Positions 1 through 8,338 of a DNA stretch of 64,000 nucleotides are shown one piece after another. Position numbers and translations under genes: made by a program. The DNA lies in the NCBI RefSeq assembly GCF_022179465.1, contig NZ_BPQV01000002.1, forward strand, positions 62,001-126,000. Direction: 5' to 3'. The first letter of the stretch is position 1; the number at the start of each line of letters is the position of its first letter. The notes beneath the pieces were generated by a model, which worked only from the letters and a program-made list of their open reading frames with translations, was not told where the DNA came from and searched no databases. Source of the DNA: Methylobacterium organophilum. GTDB lineage: Bacteria; Pseudomonadota; Alphaproteobacteria; Rhizobiales; Beijerinckiaceae.

Positions 1-1
1 G

Positions 2-325
2 CTGAAGCTCGGCCTCGATGCGCCGGTCTGCGTCGACGGCCGCGACCGCATCCCCGGCCTCGCCCCGCTGGAATGCCGGGCGATCGTCGGCGGCGACCGC
101 CTGGTGCCGCAGATCGCCGCCGCCTCCATCGTCGCCAAGACGCTCCGCGATGCGCTCATGCGCCGGCTCGCGACCCGCCATCCCGCCTATGCCTGGGAGC
201 GCAATGCGGGCTACGGCACCGCCGCCCATCTCGCCGGCCTGACGGCCTCGGGTCGCAGCCCGCACCACCGTGTCAGCTTCACCGCCCGCTTCCGGGATGC
301 CGGATCGAGCCTCGCAAGGGCGTGA
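2..325 (+). CDS. rnhB: Ribonuclease HII, C-terminal part (5' end outside window)
   Basis: RNase HII cuts the RNA strand of RNA-DNA hybrids and starts removal of single ribonucleotides misincorporated in DNA; it is cytosolic. The reading frame is open from base 2 with no start, so the N-terminal part with the first catalytic residues lies upstream. The visible 107 residues carry the family's C-terminal features: the PQIAAASIVAKTLRD segment with its conserved Ser and Lys, and the conserved GYGT. The tail ASGRSPHHRVSFTARF matches the usual 'G.sp.HR.sF' ending. It runs toward the ABC cassette on the other strand. Its last 60 bases are repeated, with changes, at 3071-3130 beyond that cassette. Confidence 0.93.
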   Translation: MKLGLDAPVCVDGRDRIPGLAPLECRAIVGGDRLVPQIAAASIVAKTLRDALMRRLATRHPAYAWERNAGYGTAAHLAGLTASGRSPHHRVSFTARFRDAGSSLARA

Positions 326-330
326 TCCGG

Positions 331-353
331 CCCTTCGCCGACCCGCCGAAGGG
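331..353 (+). terminator. Possible hairpin between rnhB and the convergent ABC permease gene
   Basis: A 7-bp perfect inverted repeat (CCCTTCG / CGAAGGG) with a 9-base loop lies 5 bases after the rnhB stop, between convergent genes. No clear T-tract follows, so a terminator role is inferred from position only. Confidence 0.3.
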
Positions 354-374
354 GAGGGGCCGTCGAGGGCCGGC

Positions 375-1139
375 CTAGCGGCCGCTCCAGTGCACGAAGC
401 GGTGTTCCGTCCAGGCCGACAGGACGTTGAGCACGTAGCCGAGCGCGCCGGCGGCGAAGATCGCGGCATACATGCGCGGCATGTCGAAGATCATCTGGTT
501 GTTCATGATCCGCTGGCCGAGACCGTCCGTCGAGCCGATGAACATCTCGGCGACGATCACGATGACGAGGGCGATCGAGATGCCGTTGCGCAGGCCGACG
601 AAGGTCTGCGGCAGCGATTCCCACACGGTGACATCGGTCATGACCTGCCAGGCGCTCGCGCCCATGACGCGGGCGGCGAGCTGGCGCTGCTTGCGCGCGT
701 TCATCACGCCGTAGGCGACGTTGAACAGGATCACGAGGGCCGCTCCGAAGGCGGCCACCGCGATCTTCGTGGCTTCGCCGACCCCGAATAGGACCAAGAA
801 GAGGGGGAACAGCGCCGAGGCCGGGGTCGAGCGGAAGAAGTCGATCAGGAACTCGAGGGAGCGGTAGACCCGCTCGGAGGCGCCGAGCGCCACGCCGAGG
901 GGGACGGCGGTGACGAGGGCGATCGCGAAAGCCGCCAGGGTGCGCAGGATGGTCCTGAGCAGGTCGTTCCAGAGGGTCCCGTGTGCGAGATCCTCGGCGA
1001 AGGCCGCGACCGTCTGCTCCGGGGACGGAAGCAGGACCGCGTCGACCAGTCCGCTGCGCGAGACCAGGTCCCAGATGAGGCCGAGAAGCAGGAGGCCCAG
1101 AAGCGGCCTGAAGCGGGCGAGGAGCGCGCCTGCCGTCAT
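375..1139 (-). CDS. ABC transporter permease, NitT/TauT (SsuC/TauC) type
   Basis: This is the inner-membrane permease of an importer for small anions or organosulfur/nitrogen-type solutes. The 254 residues show a first membrane helix at about 12-30 and then five or so further hydrophobic segments. The cytoplasmic coupling loop is recognisable around residues 155-175 (RVMGASAWQVMTDVTVWESL), the EAA-like motif of the BPD_transp_1 domain. Length is normal for SsuC/TauC permeases. Its start overlaps the stop of the upstream ATPase gene by 4 bases, so translation is probably coupled. The substrate cannot be read from the sequence. The cassette interrupts the usual spacing between rnhB and the radical SAM gene and may be an acquisition. 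Confidence 0.9.
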   Translation of the reverse strand: MTAGALLARFRPLLGLLLLGLIWDLVSRSGLVDAVLLPSPEQTVAAFAEDLAHGTLWNDLLRTILRTLAAFAIALVTAVPLGVALGASERVYRSLEFLIDFFRSTPASALFPLFLVLFGVGEATKIAVAAFGAALVILFNVAYGVMNARKQRQLAARVMGASAWQVMTDVTVWESLPQTFVGLRNGISIALVIVIVAEMFIGSTDGLGQRIMNNQMIFDMPRMYAAIFAAGALGYVLNVLSAWTEHRFVHWSGR

Positions 1140-1930
1140 TTGCGGACCTCCTGCTGGAAGATGTGCAGACTTTCCGACTTCACCCGGATGAACTCGGGGG
1201 CGACGGTGGTCTCGACCGTCCGGGGGCGTGGCGCTTCGAAGGGGATGCGGCCGGCGACGCGGGTCGGCCGCCTGGTCAGGAGAAGGACCTCGTCGGCCAT
1301 GAACACGGCCTCGTCGAGATCGTGCGAAACGAGCAGCGTGGTGACGGCACGCTCGCCGAGCACCTTCTGCAGCCGATCGCGCAGGAACAGCGTGGTCTCG
1401 TAATCGAGGGCGGAGAAGGGCTCGTCCAGGAACAGCACCTCGGGTTCCACCACGAGGGCGCGCATGATCGAGACGAGCTGCTGCTGCCCGCCGGACAGCT
1501 CGTAGGGATAGCGCTGGAGATCGATGCGCACGTCGAAGCTTGCCAGCAGACGCTCGACCCGCGCCTCGGCCTCGGCGCGGCCGACACGGAGAAACTGCAG
1601 CGGGTAGCGGATGTTGTCGATCGCGCGGAGCCAGGGAAAGACGGCCTCGCGGTAGTTCTGGAAGACGTAGCCGATCACGCTCCGCCGGACGGGCTTGCCG
1701 TCGAACAGGACCGAGCCGGAATCCATCGGCAGGATGCCGGCCATCATGTTGATGAGGGTGCTCTTGCCGCAGCCGTTCGGGCCGAACACGGAGACGAATT
1801 GGCCCCGATCGATCGTCAGGTCGAAGTCGCGGTAGAGATCGACGCCGTGGAAGGCCTTCGAGAGGCCCCGCACGACGACATGGGGCGAGGCGCCCCGCGG
1901 CTCGGGAGACACCGGCTTCAGCGCCTGCAT
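1136..1930 (-). CDS. ABC transporter ATP-binding protein, NitT/TauT type
   Basis: This is the cytosolic ATPase that drives the neighbouring permease. All ABC motifs are visible in order: Walker A GPNGCGKST at residues 50-58, a Q-loop in GYVFQNYREAVFPW, signature LSGGQQQ near 145, Walker B VLFLDEPF near 165-172, and the switch His in SHDLDEA. The 264-residue length fits SsuB/TauB/NrtD relatives. The ATG overlaps the TGA of the binding-protein gene (TGATG), so the three genes form one transcription unit on the minus strand: binding protein, ATPase, permease. The substrate is unknown. Confidence 0.93.
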   Translation of the reverse strand: MQALKPVSPEPRGASPHVVVRGLSKAFHGVDLYRDFDLTIDRGQFVSVFGPNGCGKSTLINMMAGILPMDSGSVLFDGKPVRRSVIGYVFQNYREAVFPWLRAIDNIRYPLQFLRVGRAEAEARVERLLASFDVRIDLQRYPYELSGGQQQLVSIMRALVVEPEVLFLDEPFSALDYETTLFLRDRLQKVLGERAVTTLLVSHDLDEAVFMADEVLLLTRRPTRVAGRIPFEAPRPRTVETTVAPEFIRVKSESLHIFQQEVRK

Positions 1931-2910
1931 CAGATCGTCTCGATGAGGGTTCGCACGTCGATCTGTCCGGCGACGACCCCGATCGAGGCCCCGAAGTCGA
2001 CGAAGGTCTGAAAATCGCGGAGCTGCCGTTCGCTCAGGCCCTTGATCTCGACGAAGTGGCTGAGGGGCACGTCCTTCGCCAGCTCGGGCGGGACGTTCAT
2101 GTCGCTCACCAGATACGCGCGCACGCTCGGGTCGGAGGCCACGTCCTTCAGGGCGCGCGACCAGGCATGCGCGAAGCGCGCCGCTGTCTCGGGACGCGTC
2201 TTGAGCAGGCTGGCCGAGACGGCCGCACCGGCGGCGTAGGCGTCGGCGGTGCGGTCGCCGATCAGGTAGGTGGCGATGACCCCCGCCTCGATGCGCCGTG
2301 CCACGCCTTGCTGGATCAGGGCCGTGGCCACGGGCTCGAGCGTGTAGCCGCCGTCGAAGGCGCCGGATTTGAGCGCGCCGAGATGGTTGGAGAGCTGCAT
2401 CTCCTGGATCTGGTAGTCGGCCCCCTCGCGCAGCCCCGCCTTCGCCAGAACCGCCTTGGAGATGCCGATATTGGCCGGGCCGGGCGAGGTGAAGAGCCGG
2501 GCTCCCTTCAGGTCCGCCAGCGTCTTGGCGGGGTGCCCGGTGCGCACCACGAATTGTTCGAACACGTGCTCGCTGTTCTGCGCCACCAGCGAGACGTATT
2601 TGAGGGTGCCGGGCCTGCGGACGCTGATATTGGCGCCCTCCAGGGTGACGAGGTTCGACGTCGCGTCGATCGTGCCCGTGACGAGGGCTTGGACGATCAA
2701 GGCCGGCGTGCCCAGCGTGACCGTCTCGCAGGCGAGGCCGGCTTCGGCGAAATACCCGCGCTTGAGGGCGACGAAGTAGGGCAGGGCGGCGCCGACCGGG
2801 AAAACACCGACTCTCAACGGTTCCGCGGCGCGACTGGGCGCGGCGGTCAAGAGGGCCGGGGCCGCGACGGCGCTCGCGCCGAGGCCGGTGACGAAGGTCC
2901 GCCGATCCAT
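1930..2910 (-). CDS. ABC transporter substrate-binding protein, NMT1/THI5-like, Tat signal
   Basis: This is the periplasmic solute-binding protein of the cassette. I chose the ATG at 2910 because a strong GGGGGA site lies just upstream and the protein then begins MDRRTFVTGLGAS, a twin-arginine export motif. A hydrophobic stretch follows and ends at about residue 29 (PSRA), a likely cleavage site. The mature part begins LRVGVFPVGAALPYFVALKRG, typical of the NMT1/SsuA fold, and contains the family's DLKGARLFTSPG segment near residue 140. Length (326 residues) is normal. It is first in the operon. Its upstream region is AT-rich (2956-3005), unlike the flanking DNA. Confidence 0.88.
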   Translation of the reverse strand: MDRRTFVTGLGASAVAAPALLTAAPSRAAEPLRVGVFPVGAALPYFVALKRGYFAEAGLACETVTLGTPALIVQALVTGTIDATSNLVTLEGANISVRRPGTLKYVSLVAQNSEHVFEQFVVRTGHPAKTLADLKGARLFTSPGPANIGISKAVLAKAGLREGADYQIQEMQLSNHLGALKSGAFDGGYTLEPVATALIQQGVARRIEAGVIATYLIGDRTADAYAAGAAVSASLLKTRPETAARFAHAWSRALKDVASDPSVRAYLVSDMNVPPELAKDVPLSHFVEIKGLSERQLRDFQTFVDFGASIGVVAGQIDVRTLIETI

Positions 2911-3036
2911 GTCCAATCCCCCTCGACGACGTCCGAGCGCCGTCCGCACGTTTCGAGAGGTATTTAACAATATAGGATATTTTTTAACACGATCAAATTT
3001 TAGCGTGGCAGCTCAGTTTTCGCGCAGCGCGTCGCC

Positions 3037-3141
3037 GGAATGTCGGGCAATCGTCGCCCGGGCGCGGCGCGATGGCCTCGGGCCGCAGCCCGCACCGCCG
3101 GGTGCGCTTCACGGCCCGCTTCCGGGAGGCCGGGCCGGGTC
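3037..3141 (+). pseudogene. Degenerate second copy of the rnhB 3' end with an internal deletion
   Basis: Two blocks match the rnhB end at the left edge of the window, in the same order and strand. Bases 3037-3056 match 70-89 at 18 of 20 positions (protein ECRAIV). Bases 3071-3130 match 241-300 at 52 of 60 positions without gaps; the protein ASGRSPHRRVRFTARFREAG compares with ASGRSPHHRVSFTARFRDAG. The roughly 150 bases between the two blocks in rnhB are reduced to 14 here, so the copy cannot encode RNase HII. It abuts the stop of the convergent radical SAM gene, where an intact rnhB end would be expected to sit. I read it as the scar of an event that placed the ABC cassette between rnhB and its old neighbour. 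Confidence 0.8.
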
Positions 3142-4263
3142 TCAGAACAGCTTGAGCTGGCCCCCCGGCGCGTCCGGCCTGCGGAACAGCTCCGTGCTCT
3201 GGCGCAGGCGTTCCTCCGGATAGCCGAGGCGCGCCTTGGCCAGGGCGAAGCGGCGCCGGATCAGGTCGGCGTAGGGGCCGGACCCGATCATGCGCGTTCC
3301 GTAGGCGGAATCGTAGTGCTTGCCGCCGCGGGCCTCGGTGAGCAGCGAGAAGACGTGGTTCCTGCGCCCGGGATAATGCTCGGCGAACCAGTCGTCGACG
3401 AGGCCGTCGAGCTCGTGCGGCAGGCGCAGCAGCACGTAGCCCGCCTCCCGCGCCCCGGCGGTCCGGGCCGCCTCCAGAATCGATTCCAGCTCGTGGTCGT
3501 TCAGCGAGGGGATCACCGGGGCCGCGAGCACCGTCGTGGGCACGCCCGCCTCGGCGAGCGCCCGGATCGCGGCCAGACGCCGGGCCGGGTGGGGGGCCCG
3601 AGGCTCCATGCGGCGGGCGAGCACCGGATCGAGGGTCGTGACCGAGACCGCGACCTTCACCAGGTTCTGCGCCGCCATCTCCGCCAGGATGTCGAGGTCG
3701 CGCAGGACGAGATTCGACTTGGTGACGATGCCGACCGGATGCCGGAAGCGGGCCAGCACCTCCAGCACCCCGCGGGTGATGCGGTGCTGCCGCTCGATCG
3801 GCTGGTAGGGATCGGTCGCGGTGCCCAGCGCGAGGGTGCGCGGCACGTAGCCGGGGGCGGAGAGCTCCTTCTCCAGCAGGGCGGCCGCGCCCGGCTTGGC
3901 GAAGAGCTTCGTCTCGAAATCGAGCCCCGGCGAGAGCCCGGCATAGGCGTGGTTGGGCCGCGCGAAGCAATAGATGCAGCCATGCTCGCAGCCGCGATAC
4001 GGGTTGATCGAGCGGTCGAACGGGATGTCGGGGGAGCGGTTGCGGGTGATGATGCTGCGGGCGCGCTCCATCATCACCTGCGTGCGCAGGCTCGCCGGCT
4101 CCGGTGTCCCGTCCCAGCCGTCGTCGAAGCGCTCGGCATGCATCGCCTCGAACCGCCCGTCGGGATTGGCGGTCGCGCCGCGGCCGCGCCGGGACTCTGC
4201 CAGGACCCGCGCCCCGGACAGCCGACGAACGAGATCGGCCGGTCGCGCCGTCGGCTTGCCCAA
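3142..4263 (-). CDS. PA0069-family radical SAM protein
   Basis: This is a radical S-adenosylmethionine enzyme of the SplB-like PA0069 family, whose substrate is not established. The cluster motif CEHGCIYC gives Cys 92, 96 and 99 when the start is the TTG at 4263. The N-terminal RRGRGATANPDGRFE and the stretch SIITRNRSPDIPFDRSINPYRG are family hallmarks. TATDPYQPIE and SVTTLDP sit where the barrel binds SAM. The TTG start is chosen because GGGGA lies 4 bases upstream and the length (373 residues) fits; the frame stays open upstream but contains no family-like sequence. The convergent partner would have been rnhB before the ABC cassette arrived. Confidence 0.88.
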   Translation of the reverse strand: MGKPTARPADLVRRLSGARVLAESRRGRGATANPDGRFEAMHAERFDDGWDGTPEPASLRTQVMMERARSIITRNRSPDIPFDRSINPYRGCEHGCIYCFARPNHAYAGLSPGLDFETKLFAKPGAAALLEKELSAPGYVPRTLALGTATDPYQPIERQHRITRGVLEVLARFRHPVGIVTKSNLVLRDLDILAEMAAQNLVKVAVSVTTLDPVLARRMEPRAPHPARRLAAIRALAEAGVPTTVLAAPVIPSLNDHELESILEAARTAGAREAGYVLLRLPHELDGLVDDWFAEHYPGRRNHVFSLLTEARGGKHYDSAYGTRMIGSGPYADLIRRRFALAKARLGYPEERLRQSTELFRRPDAPGGQLKLF

Positions 4264-4434
4264 GGAATCCCCCGTGAAAACATCGATTCGAATGAGAACA
4301 TAACAGGAACAAAGAAGAGGAAGGATGCACAAATTGCGTGCAGAATCGGAAAATTGATCCCTGCCGGCCGGGGTAGATGTGCGTGCGCGGGCAAAGCCAC
4401 TTTGCGGGGCCCGAAAATCCGCTATGGGCGCGCC

Positions 4435-4956
4435 ATGATCTCGTGCGTCATCCATGTGTCGCGCCCGGCGGAGGCGGAAGCGATCGAGCGCCTCGCCGAT
4501 ACGCTGAGCGCCCTCGTCGAGGGCGTAGCGGCCGGGCTCGTGAGCGATGCGGTCATCGTGGCGAGCCAGGCCAACGAGGCTTTGGACACGATCGCCGACG
4601 GGGCCGGCGCCACCTTCCTGCAACGCTCGCCGGGGGCGAGCCCCTGGAGCGCCGGGGCCAAGGCGGCGCGGCGCGACTGGGTGCTCTGCCTGGAGGCGGG
4701 GGACATCCCGTCCGAGGGGTGGATCCGCCATCTCGACCGCTTCGTCGGCACGGCCCGGCCGGAGGTGAGCCTCGGCCGGCTGCGCCGTCCCCATGCGGGC
4801 CTACCCTCGCGGATCAGGGCGCGCGGCGAGCGCGTGGTCGGCGTGCGCCGGGCCCGGGCGGGCGATCTGGTGCGGCGCGAGCGCCTGGCCGGGGGCAACG
4901 CCTTCCATCCGCGCCTGCATCCACGGATGCTGCTGGCGCGGCTCGACCGGGCCTGA
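4435..4956 (+). CDS. Small glycosyltransferase-like protein, function unknown
   Basis: A 173-residue protein starting MISCVIHVSRPAEAEAIERL. The layout resembles the first half of a GT-A fold: an N-terminal strand, then DTIADGAGATFLQRSPG, then KAARRDWVLCLEAGDIPSEGWI, which resembles the region before the metal-binding DXD of family 2 glycosyltransferases. The acidic triad itself reads EAGD rather than D-x-D, and the acceptor half is absent, so catalytic activity is doubtful. It is divergent from the radical SAM gene, with 171 bases between the starts. It could be a degenerate glycosyltransferase or a protein that kept the fold for another use. Confidence 0.65.
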   Translation: MISCVIHVSRPAEAEAIERLADTLSALVEGVAAGLVSDAVIVASQANEALDTIADGAGATFLQRSPGASPWSAGAKAARRDWVLCLEAGDIPSEGWIRHLDRFVGTARPEVSLGRLRRPHAGLPSRIRARGERVVGVRRARAGDLVRRERLAGGNAFHPRLHPRMLLARLDRA

Positions 4957-4974
4957 ACGCAGCCCAGAGGCCGA

Positions 4975-5265
4975 TCAGTGCGCGGTTTCCAGGCGCACGT
5001 GCCCACCCGCGGGATCGACCTGGGCGAGGCGTGGCCCGCAGATCTGCCCGTCCGCCTGCTCCCAGGCCTCGAGGGCCGCGTTCAGCGCCGCCACGATCTC
5101 CCGGCCGTCGCGGCCGATGCGGGGCTGCGCGGCTTCGGCTAGACGGGCGAGCAGGGTCTGCTCCTGCTGAGGGTGGAACAGGGCGGTCGCCTGCTGGGCA
5201 TAGGCCGAATAGGTCAATTCGGCGAGCCGCCGGGCGGCCTGTTCGGCCTTGGTCGTCGCTTCCAC
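4975..5265 (-). CDS. Conserved-looking hypothetical protein, 96 residues
   Basis: A small soluble protein rich in Ala, Glu and Gln (MEATTKAEQAARRLAEL at the start), predicted mostly helical, without a signal peptide or membrane segment. There is one Cys, near the C terminus (DGQICGPRL). I do not recognise a family. Codon use follows the genome pattern and the frame ends 18 bases from the convergent gene, which supports a real gene. The frame on the opposite strand is short and shows no family features. Confidence 0.55.
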   Translation of the reverse strand: MEATTKAEQAARRLAELTYSAYAQQATALFHPQQEQTLLARLAEAAQPRIGRDGREIVAALNAALEAWEQADGQICGPRLAQVDPAGGHVRLETAH

Positions 5266-5347
5266 GTCGCCGCTCCCGAATCCTGCCGCCGGCGGCGGCC
5301 TCGTGTGTCAGAAACGGTCGCAGGCGCGTGGGGATCCCCGCGCCGGC

Positions 5348-5710
5348 TCAGCGCCACGGCCCCCTGCGCGGCGCGGCCGGGCCGAGGGAGAAACTCAGCT
5401 CGGTGAAGCCTTCGAGCGTCAGGATGCGGGCGGGCGGGGGCGGATAGGGGCCGGTCTCGGCGATGGCCTTGCGCAGGCGCCCATCCGGATCGCTGCCCTC
5501 CAGGAGCTCCACGCCCTCGACCGCGCCTTCCGCGCCGATGCGGACACGCACCGTCACGGTCTTCGCCGGCGCGGGCAGGGCCCCGACGCGGGAGACCACG
5601 CCCGAGACCCAGGTTCTGACGGGATCCGCCTTCTGCGCCTGGGCTGGGGCGAGCATCGCCCAGACCGCGAGAACGACCGGCAGGCGACGTCCGGCGCGGG
5701 CGAGAAGCAT
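5348..5710 (-). CDS. Secreted protein with TonB C-terminal-like domain
   Basis: A 120-residue protein with a signal peptide (MLLARAGRRLPVVLAVWAML, cleavage likely after AQA near residue 26). The body resembles the TonB C-terminal domain: TVTVRVRIGAEGAVEGVELLEGS, then DGRLRKAIAETGPYPPPP, then LSFSLG, i.e. strand, helix, proline turn, strand. Unlike true TonB it lacks an uncleaved membrane anchor and a proline-rich spacer, so it is more likely a free periplasmic TonB-like domain than an energy transducer. No transport gene is adjacent. The heme receptor at 29.4 kb needs a TonB, but nothing links this gene to it. Confidence 0.62.
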   Translation of the reverse strand: MLLARAGRRLPVVLAVWAMLAPAQAQKADPVRTWVSGVVSRVGALPAPAKTVTVRVRIGAEGAVEGVELLEGSDPDGRLRKAIAETGPYPPPPARILTLEGFTELSFSLGPAAPRRGPWR

Positions 5711-5894
5711 CGGGACACTCTGATACGCAACAACGCTGGGAAAGCCGGCTCAGCTTAGCGGCAAGCCGGGACCGAGGGCACCCGGCAGGCCCCCTTTCGC
5801 GCCGCTTATGCGCGCTCTTTTCGCCGTAGCCGGTGCAGGGTTCCCGAAAACGGGACGGGGCGCCCGAAGGCGCCCCTGGATCCGAGCCTGCGGC

Positions 5895-6104
5895 TCACAT
5901 GGTCTTCTTCTTCATTTTCATCTTCTTGTTCTTCATCGTCCCGCCGGACTTCTTCGCATTCATGCCGCCCGACTTCATGTCGGTGGCGTTCGAGCCGGTC
6001 TCCATGGTGCTGCCGCCGGCCTGGGCCATGGCGGCGGGGGCGGAGACCGTCACGACGGAGCCGCCGATCAGAAGAGCGGCGGCGGCACACATCAGGTGTT
6101 TCAT
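5895..6104 (-). CDS. Small secreted Lys/Met-rich protein (MXKDX-like)
   Basis: A 69-residue protein: signal peptide to about residue 27 (APAAMAQ), a Gly/Ser/Met-rich stretch with SGGMNAKKSGG, and a strongly basic end NKKMKMKKKTM. The start ATG at 6104 has GGGAG 7 bases upstream. The composition resembles the pentapeptide MXKDX-repeat proteins of Proteobacteria, but the repeats are not clean. The protein is probably periplasmic. Function unknown. A comparable small secreted Lys-rich protein lies at 9351-9566. Confidence 0.65.
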   Translation of the reverse strand: MKHLMCAAAALLIGGSVVTVSAPAAMAQAGGSTMETGSNATDMKSGGMNAKKSGGTMKNKKMKMKKKTM

Positions 6105-6225
6105 GGATAACTCCCTGTCGATCACGGAAAATCCAACGGGGAGAAACGGCCGCGGTTCCGCCTGAACAGAGAACGAACCTGTATGCACTGCAGCGAGGAA
6201 CAGACGATCCTCGCTGCGGAGGCGA

Positions 6226-6783
6226 TCAAACCTTGGCGGTGGCGCCGCGCTTCAGGTGTTCGTCGAGGCGCGGCAGGATTTCGACGAAGTTGCAGGGCTT
6301 GTGCCGGTAATCGAGCTGCGCCTTGAGGATGCCGTCCCAGGCATCCTTGCAGGCGCCGGGGGAGCCGGGCAGCACGAAGATGTAGGTGGCGCCGGCCACC
6401 CCCGCGGTCGCACGCGATTGCAGGGTCGAGGTGCCGATCTTGTCGTAGGAGATCCGGTGGAACACCGCCGAGAAGCCGTCCATGCGCTTCTCGAACAGCG
6501 GCTCCAGCGCCTCGGGCGTCACGTCGCGTCCGGTGAAGCCGGTGCCCCCCGTGGTCACCACCACGTCGATCCCCGGATCCCGGATCCAGCCCTCGACCTT
6601 CGCGCGGATGGCGCTCACCTCGTCGGGCACGATGTCCCGGTCGGCGAGCCGATGCCCGGCCTCCGCGATCCGCGCCGCCAGCGTGTCGCCGGACGTGTCG
6701 TCGGCGAGCACGCGGGTGTCCGACACCGTGAGCACGGCGATGGAGAGGGGGATGAAGGGGCGGGACGTCGGCGCGCTCGTCAT
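6226..6783 (-). CDS. moaB: Molybdenum cofactor biosynthesis protein B (MoaB family)
   Basis: MoaB/MogA-fold protein that binds molybdopterin; family members adenylate MPT or assist in that step of molybdenum cofactor synthesis in the cytosol. The ATG at 6783 gives 185 residues beginning MTSAPTSRPFIPLSIAVLTVSDTR. The core motif TTGGTGFTGRDVTPEAL is intact, as are the conserved DTSGDTLAARI and the C-terminal LPGSPGACKDAWDGI. The open frame continues upstream to 6942, but that extension is low-complexity and has no counterpart in the family. It is divergent from purB and has no other Moco genes beside it. Confidence 0.9.
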   Translation of the reverse strand: MTSAPTSRPFIPLSIAVLTVSDTRVLADDTSGDTLAARIAEAGHRLADRDIVPDEVSAIRAKVEGWIRDPGIDVVVTTGGTGFTGRDVTPEALEPLFEKRMDGFSAVFHRISYDKIGTSTLQSRATAGVAGATYIFVLPGSPGACKDAWDGILKAQLDYRHKPCNFVEILPRLDEHLKRGATAKV

Positions 6784-6962
6784 GACGACGATGTTGTCCG
6801 TCGGGCGCGACCGGTCAACCGTCGCGGGGCGCCGAGCCTCCAGCGTCATGCACATCCCGGCCGGAGGGGTCGGCGAGACGGCGCGTTGAGGCATCGGGCC
6901 GCGCCGTGCTACGCGCGGGGCGATTTCGCGAAACCGCGACACCTTCGAGGCTCTGGAAGACG

Positions 6963-8270
6963 ATGATCCCCCGCTACTCCCGCCCCGCGATGGCCGCGAT
7001 CTGGTCGCCGGAGAGCCGGTTCCGGATCTGGTTCGAGATCGAGGCCCACGCCACCACGGCGCTGGCGAAGATCGGCGTCGTGCCGAAAGAAGCCGCCGAG
7101 AAGGTGTGGGAGAAGGGCCGCGACGCGGTGTTCGACGTCGCCCGCATCGACGAGATCGAGGCGGTGACGAAGCACGACGTCATCGCCTTCCTCACGCATC
7201 TCGCCGAGATCGTCGGGCCGGAGGCGCGCTTCGTCCACCAGGGCATGACCTCCTCGGACGTGCTCGACACCTGCCTCAACGTGCAGCTCACCCAGGCCGC
7301 CGACATCCTGATCGCGGATCTCGACGCCCTGCTCGCCGCGCTGAAGAAGCGCGCCTTCGAGCACAAGCTCACCCCGACCATCGGCCGCTCGCACGGCATC
7401 CATGCCGAGCCGGTCACCTTCGGCCTCAAGCTCGCCCAGGCCTATGCGGAATTCGCCCGCGCCAAGGAGCGGCTGATCGCGGCCCGCAAGGAGGTGGCGA
7501 CCTGCGCCATCTCCGGGGCGGTGGGCACCTTCGCCAATATCGATCCGCGGGTGGAGGAATACGTCGCCGAACAGATGGGCCTGGCCCCGGAGCCGGTCTC
7601 GACGCAGGTCATCCCCCGCGACCGCCACGCCATGTTCTTCGCCGTGCTCGGCGTGATCGCGAGCTCCATGGAGCGGCTCGCCATCGAGGTGCGCCACCTG
7701 CAGCGCACCGAGGTGCTGGAGGCGGAGGAGTTCTTCTCCGAGGGGCAGAAGGGCTCCTCGGCCATGCCGCACAAGCGCAACCCGGTGCTGACCGAGAACA
7801 TCACCGGCCTCGCCCGCATGGTGCGCGGCTACGTGACCCCGGCGCTGGAGAACGTGGCGCTCTGGCACGAGCGGGACATCTCGCATTCCTCGGTCGAGCG
7901 CATGATCGGCCCGGACGCCACCGTGACCCTCGATTTCGCCCTGGCCCGCCTCACCGGCGTGATCGACAAGCTGCTGGTCTACCCGGCCAACATGCAGAAG
8001 AACCTCGATAAGCTCGGCGGCCTCGTCCACTCGCAGCGGGTGCTGCTGGCGCTGACCCAGGGCGGCGTCTCGCGGGAAGATTCCTACCGGCTGGTCCAGC
8101 GCAACGCGATGCCGGTCTGGCGCGGCGAGGGCGACTTCCTCACCCTGCTCAAGGCCGATCCGGAGGTCACCGCCGTGCTCAAGCCCGAGCAGATCGAGGA
8201 ATGCTTCGATCTCGGCTACCACCTGAAGCACGTCGACACGATCTTTTCACGGGTGTTCGGGGAAGCCTGA
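6963..8270 (+). CDS. purB: Adenylosuccinate lyase
   Basis: Removes fumarate from SAICAR and from adenylosuccinate, two steps of purine synthesis; cytosolic homotetramer. 435 residues from ATG 6963 (MIPRYSRPAMAAIWSPE). The fumarase/aspartase superfamily signature SSAMPHKRNP is at about 265-274 with the flexible catalytic Ser loop. Earlier conserved regions are TSSDVLDTCLN (about 96) and GRSHGIHAEP (about 141) with the catalytic His. The C-terminal part LVQRNAMPVWRGEGDF is typical of the short bacterial type. It stands alone, with no other pur genes nearby. Confidence 0.96.
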   Translation: MIPRYSRPAMAAIWSPESRFRIWFEIEAHATTALAKIGVVPKEAAEKVWEKGRDAVFDVARIDEIEAVTKHDVIAFLTHLAEIVGPEARFVHQGMTSSDVLDTCLNVQLTQAADILIADLDALLAALKKRAFEHKLTPTIGRSHGIHAEPVTFGLKLAQAYAEFARAKERLIAARKEVATCAISGAVGTFANIDPRVEEYVAEQMGLAPEPVSTQVIPRDRHAMFFAVLGVIASSMERLAIEVRHLQRTEVLEAEEFFSEGQKGSSAMPHKRNPVLTENITGLARMVRGYVTPALENVALWHERDISHSSVERMIGPDATVTLDFALARLTGVIDKLLVYPANMQKNLDKLGGLVHSQRVLLALTQGGVSREDSYRLVQRNAMPVWRGEGDFLTLLKADPEVTAVLKPEQIEECFDLGYHLKHVDTIFSRVFGEA

Positions 8271-8338
8271 GCGCCCGGCGCCCCGCGCACGAATCCTGCG
8301 TCGCGCCCGATCCGCGTTCGCGAGCCCACGAGAAGCCG

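Noticed and set aside
3034-3141. The rnhB-like stretch as a second functional RNase HII or an IS end
   Set aside because: It is only about 105 bases with an internal deletion, no start and no inverted repeats or transposase.
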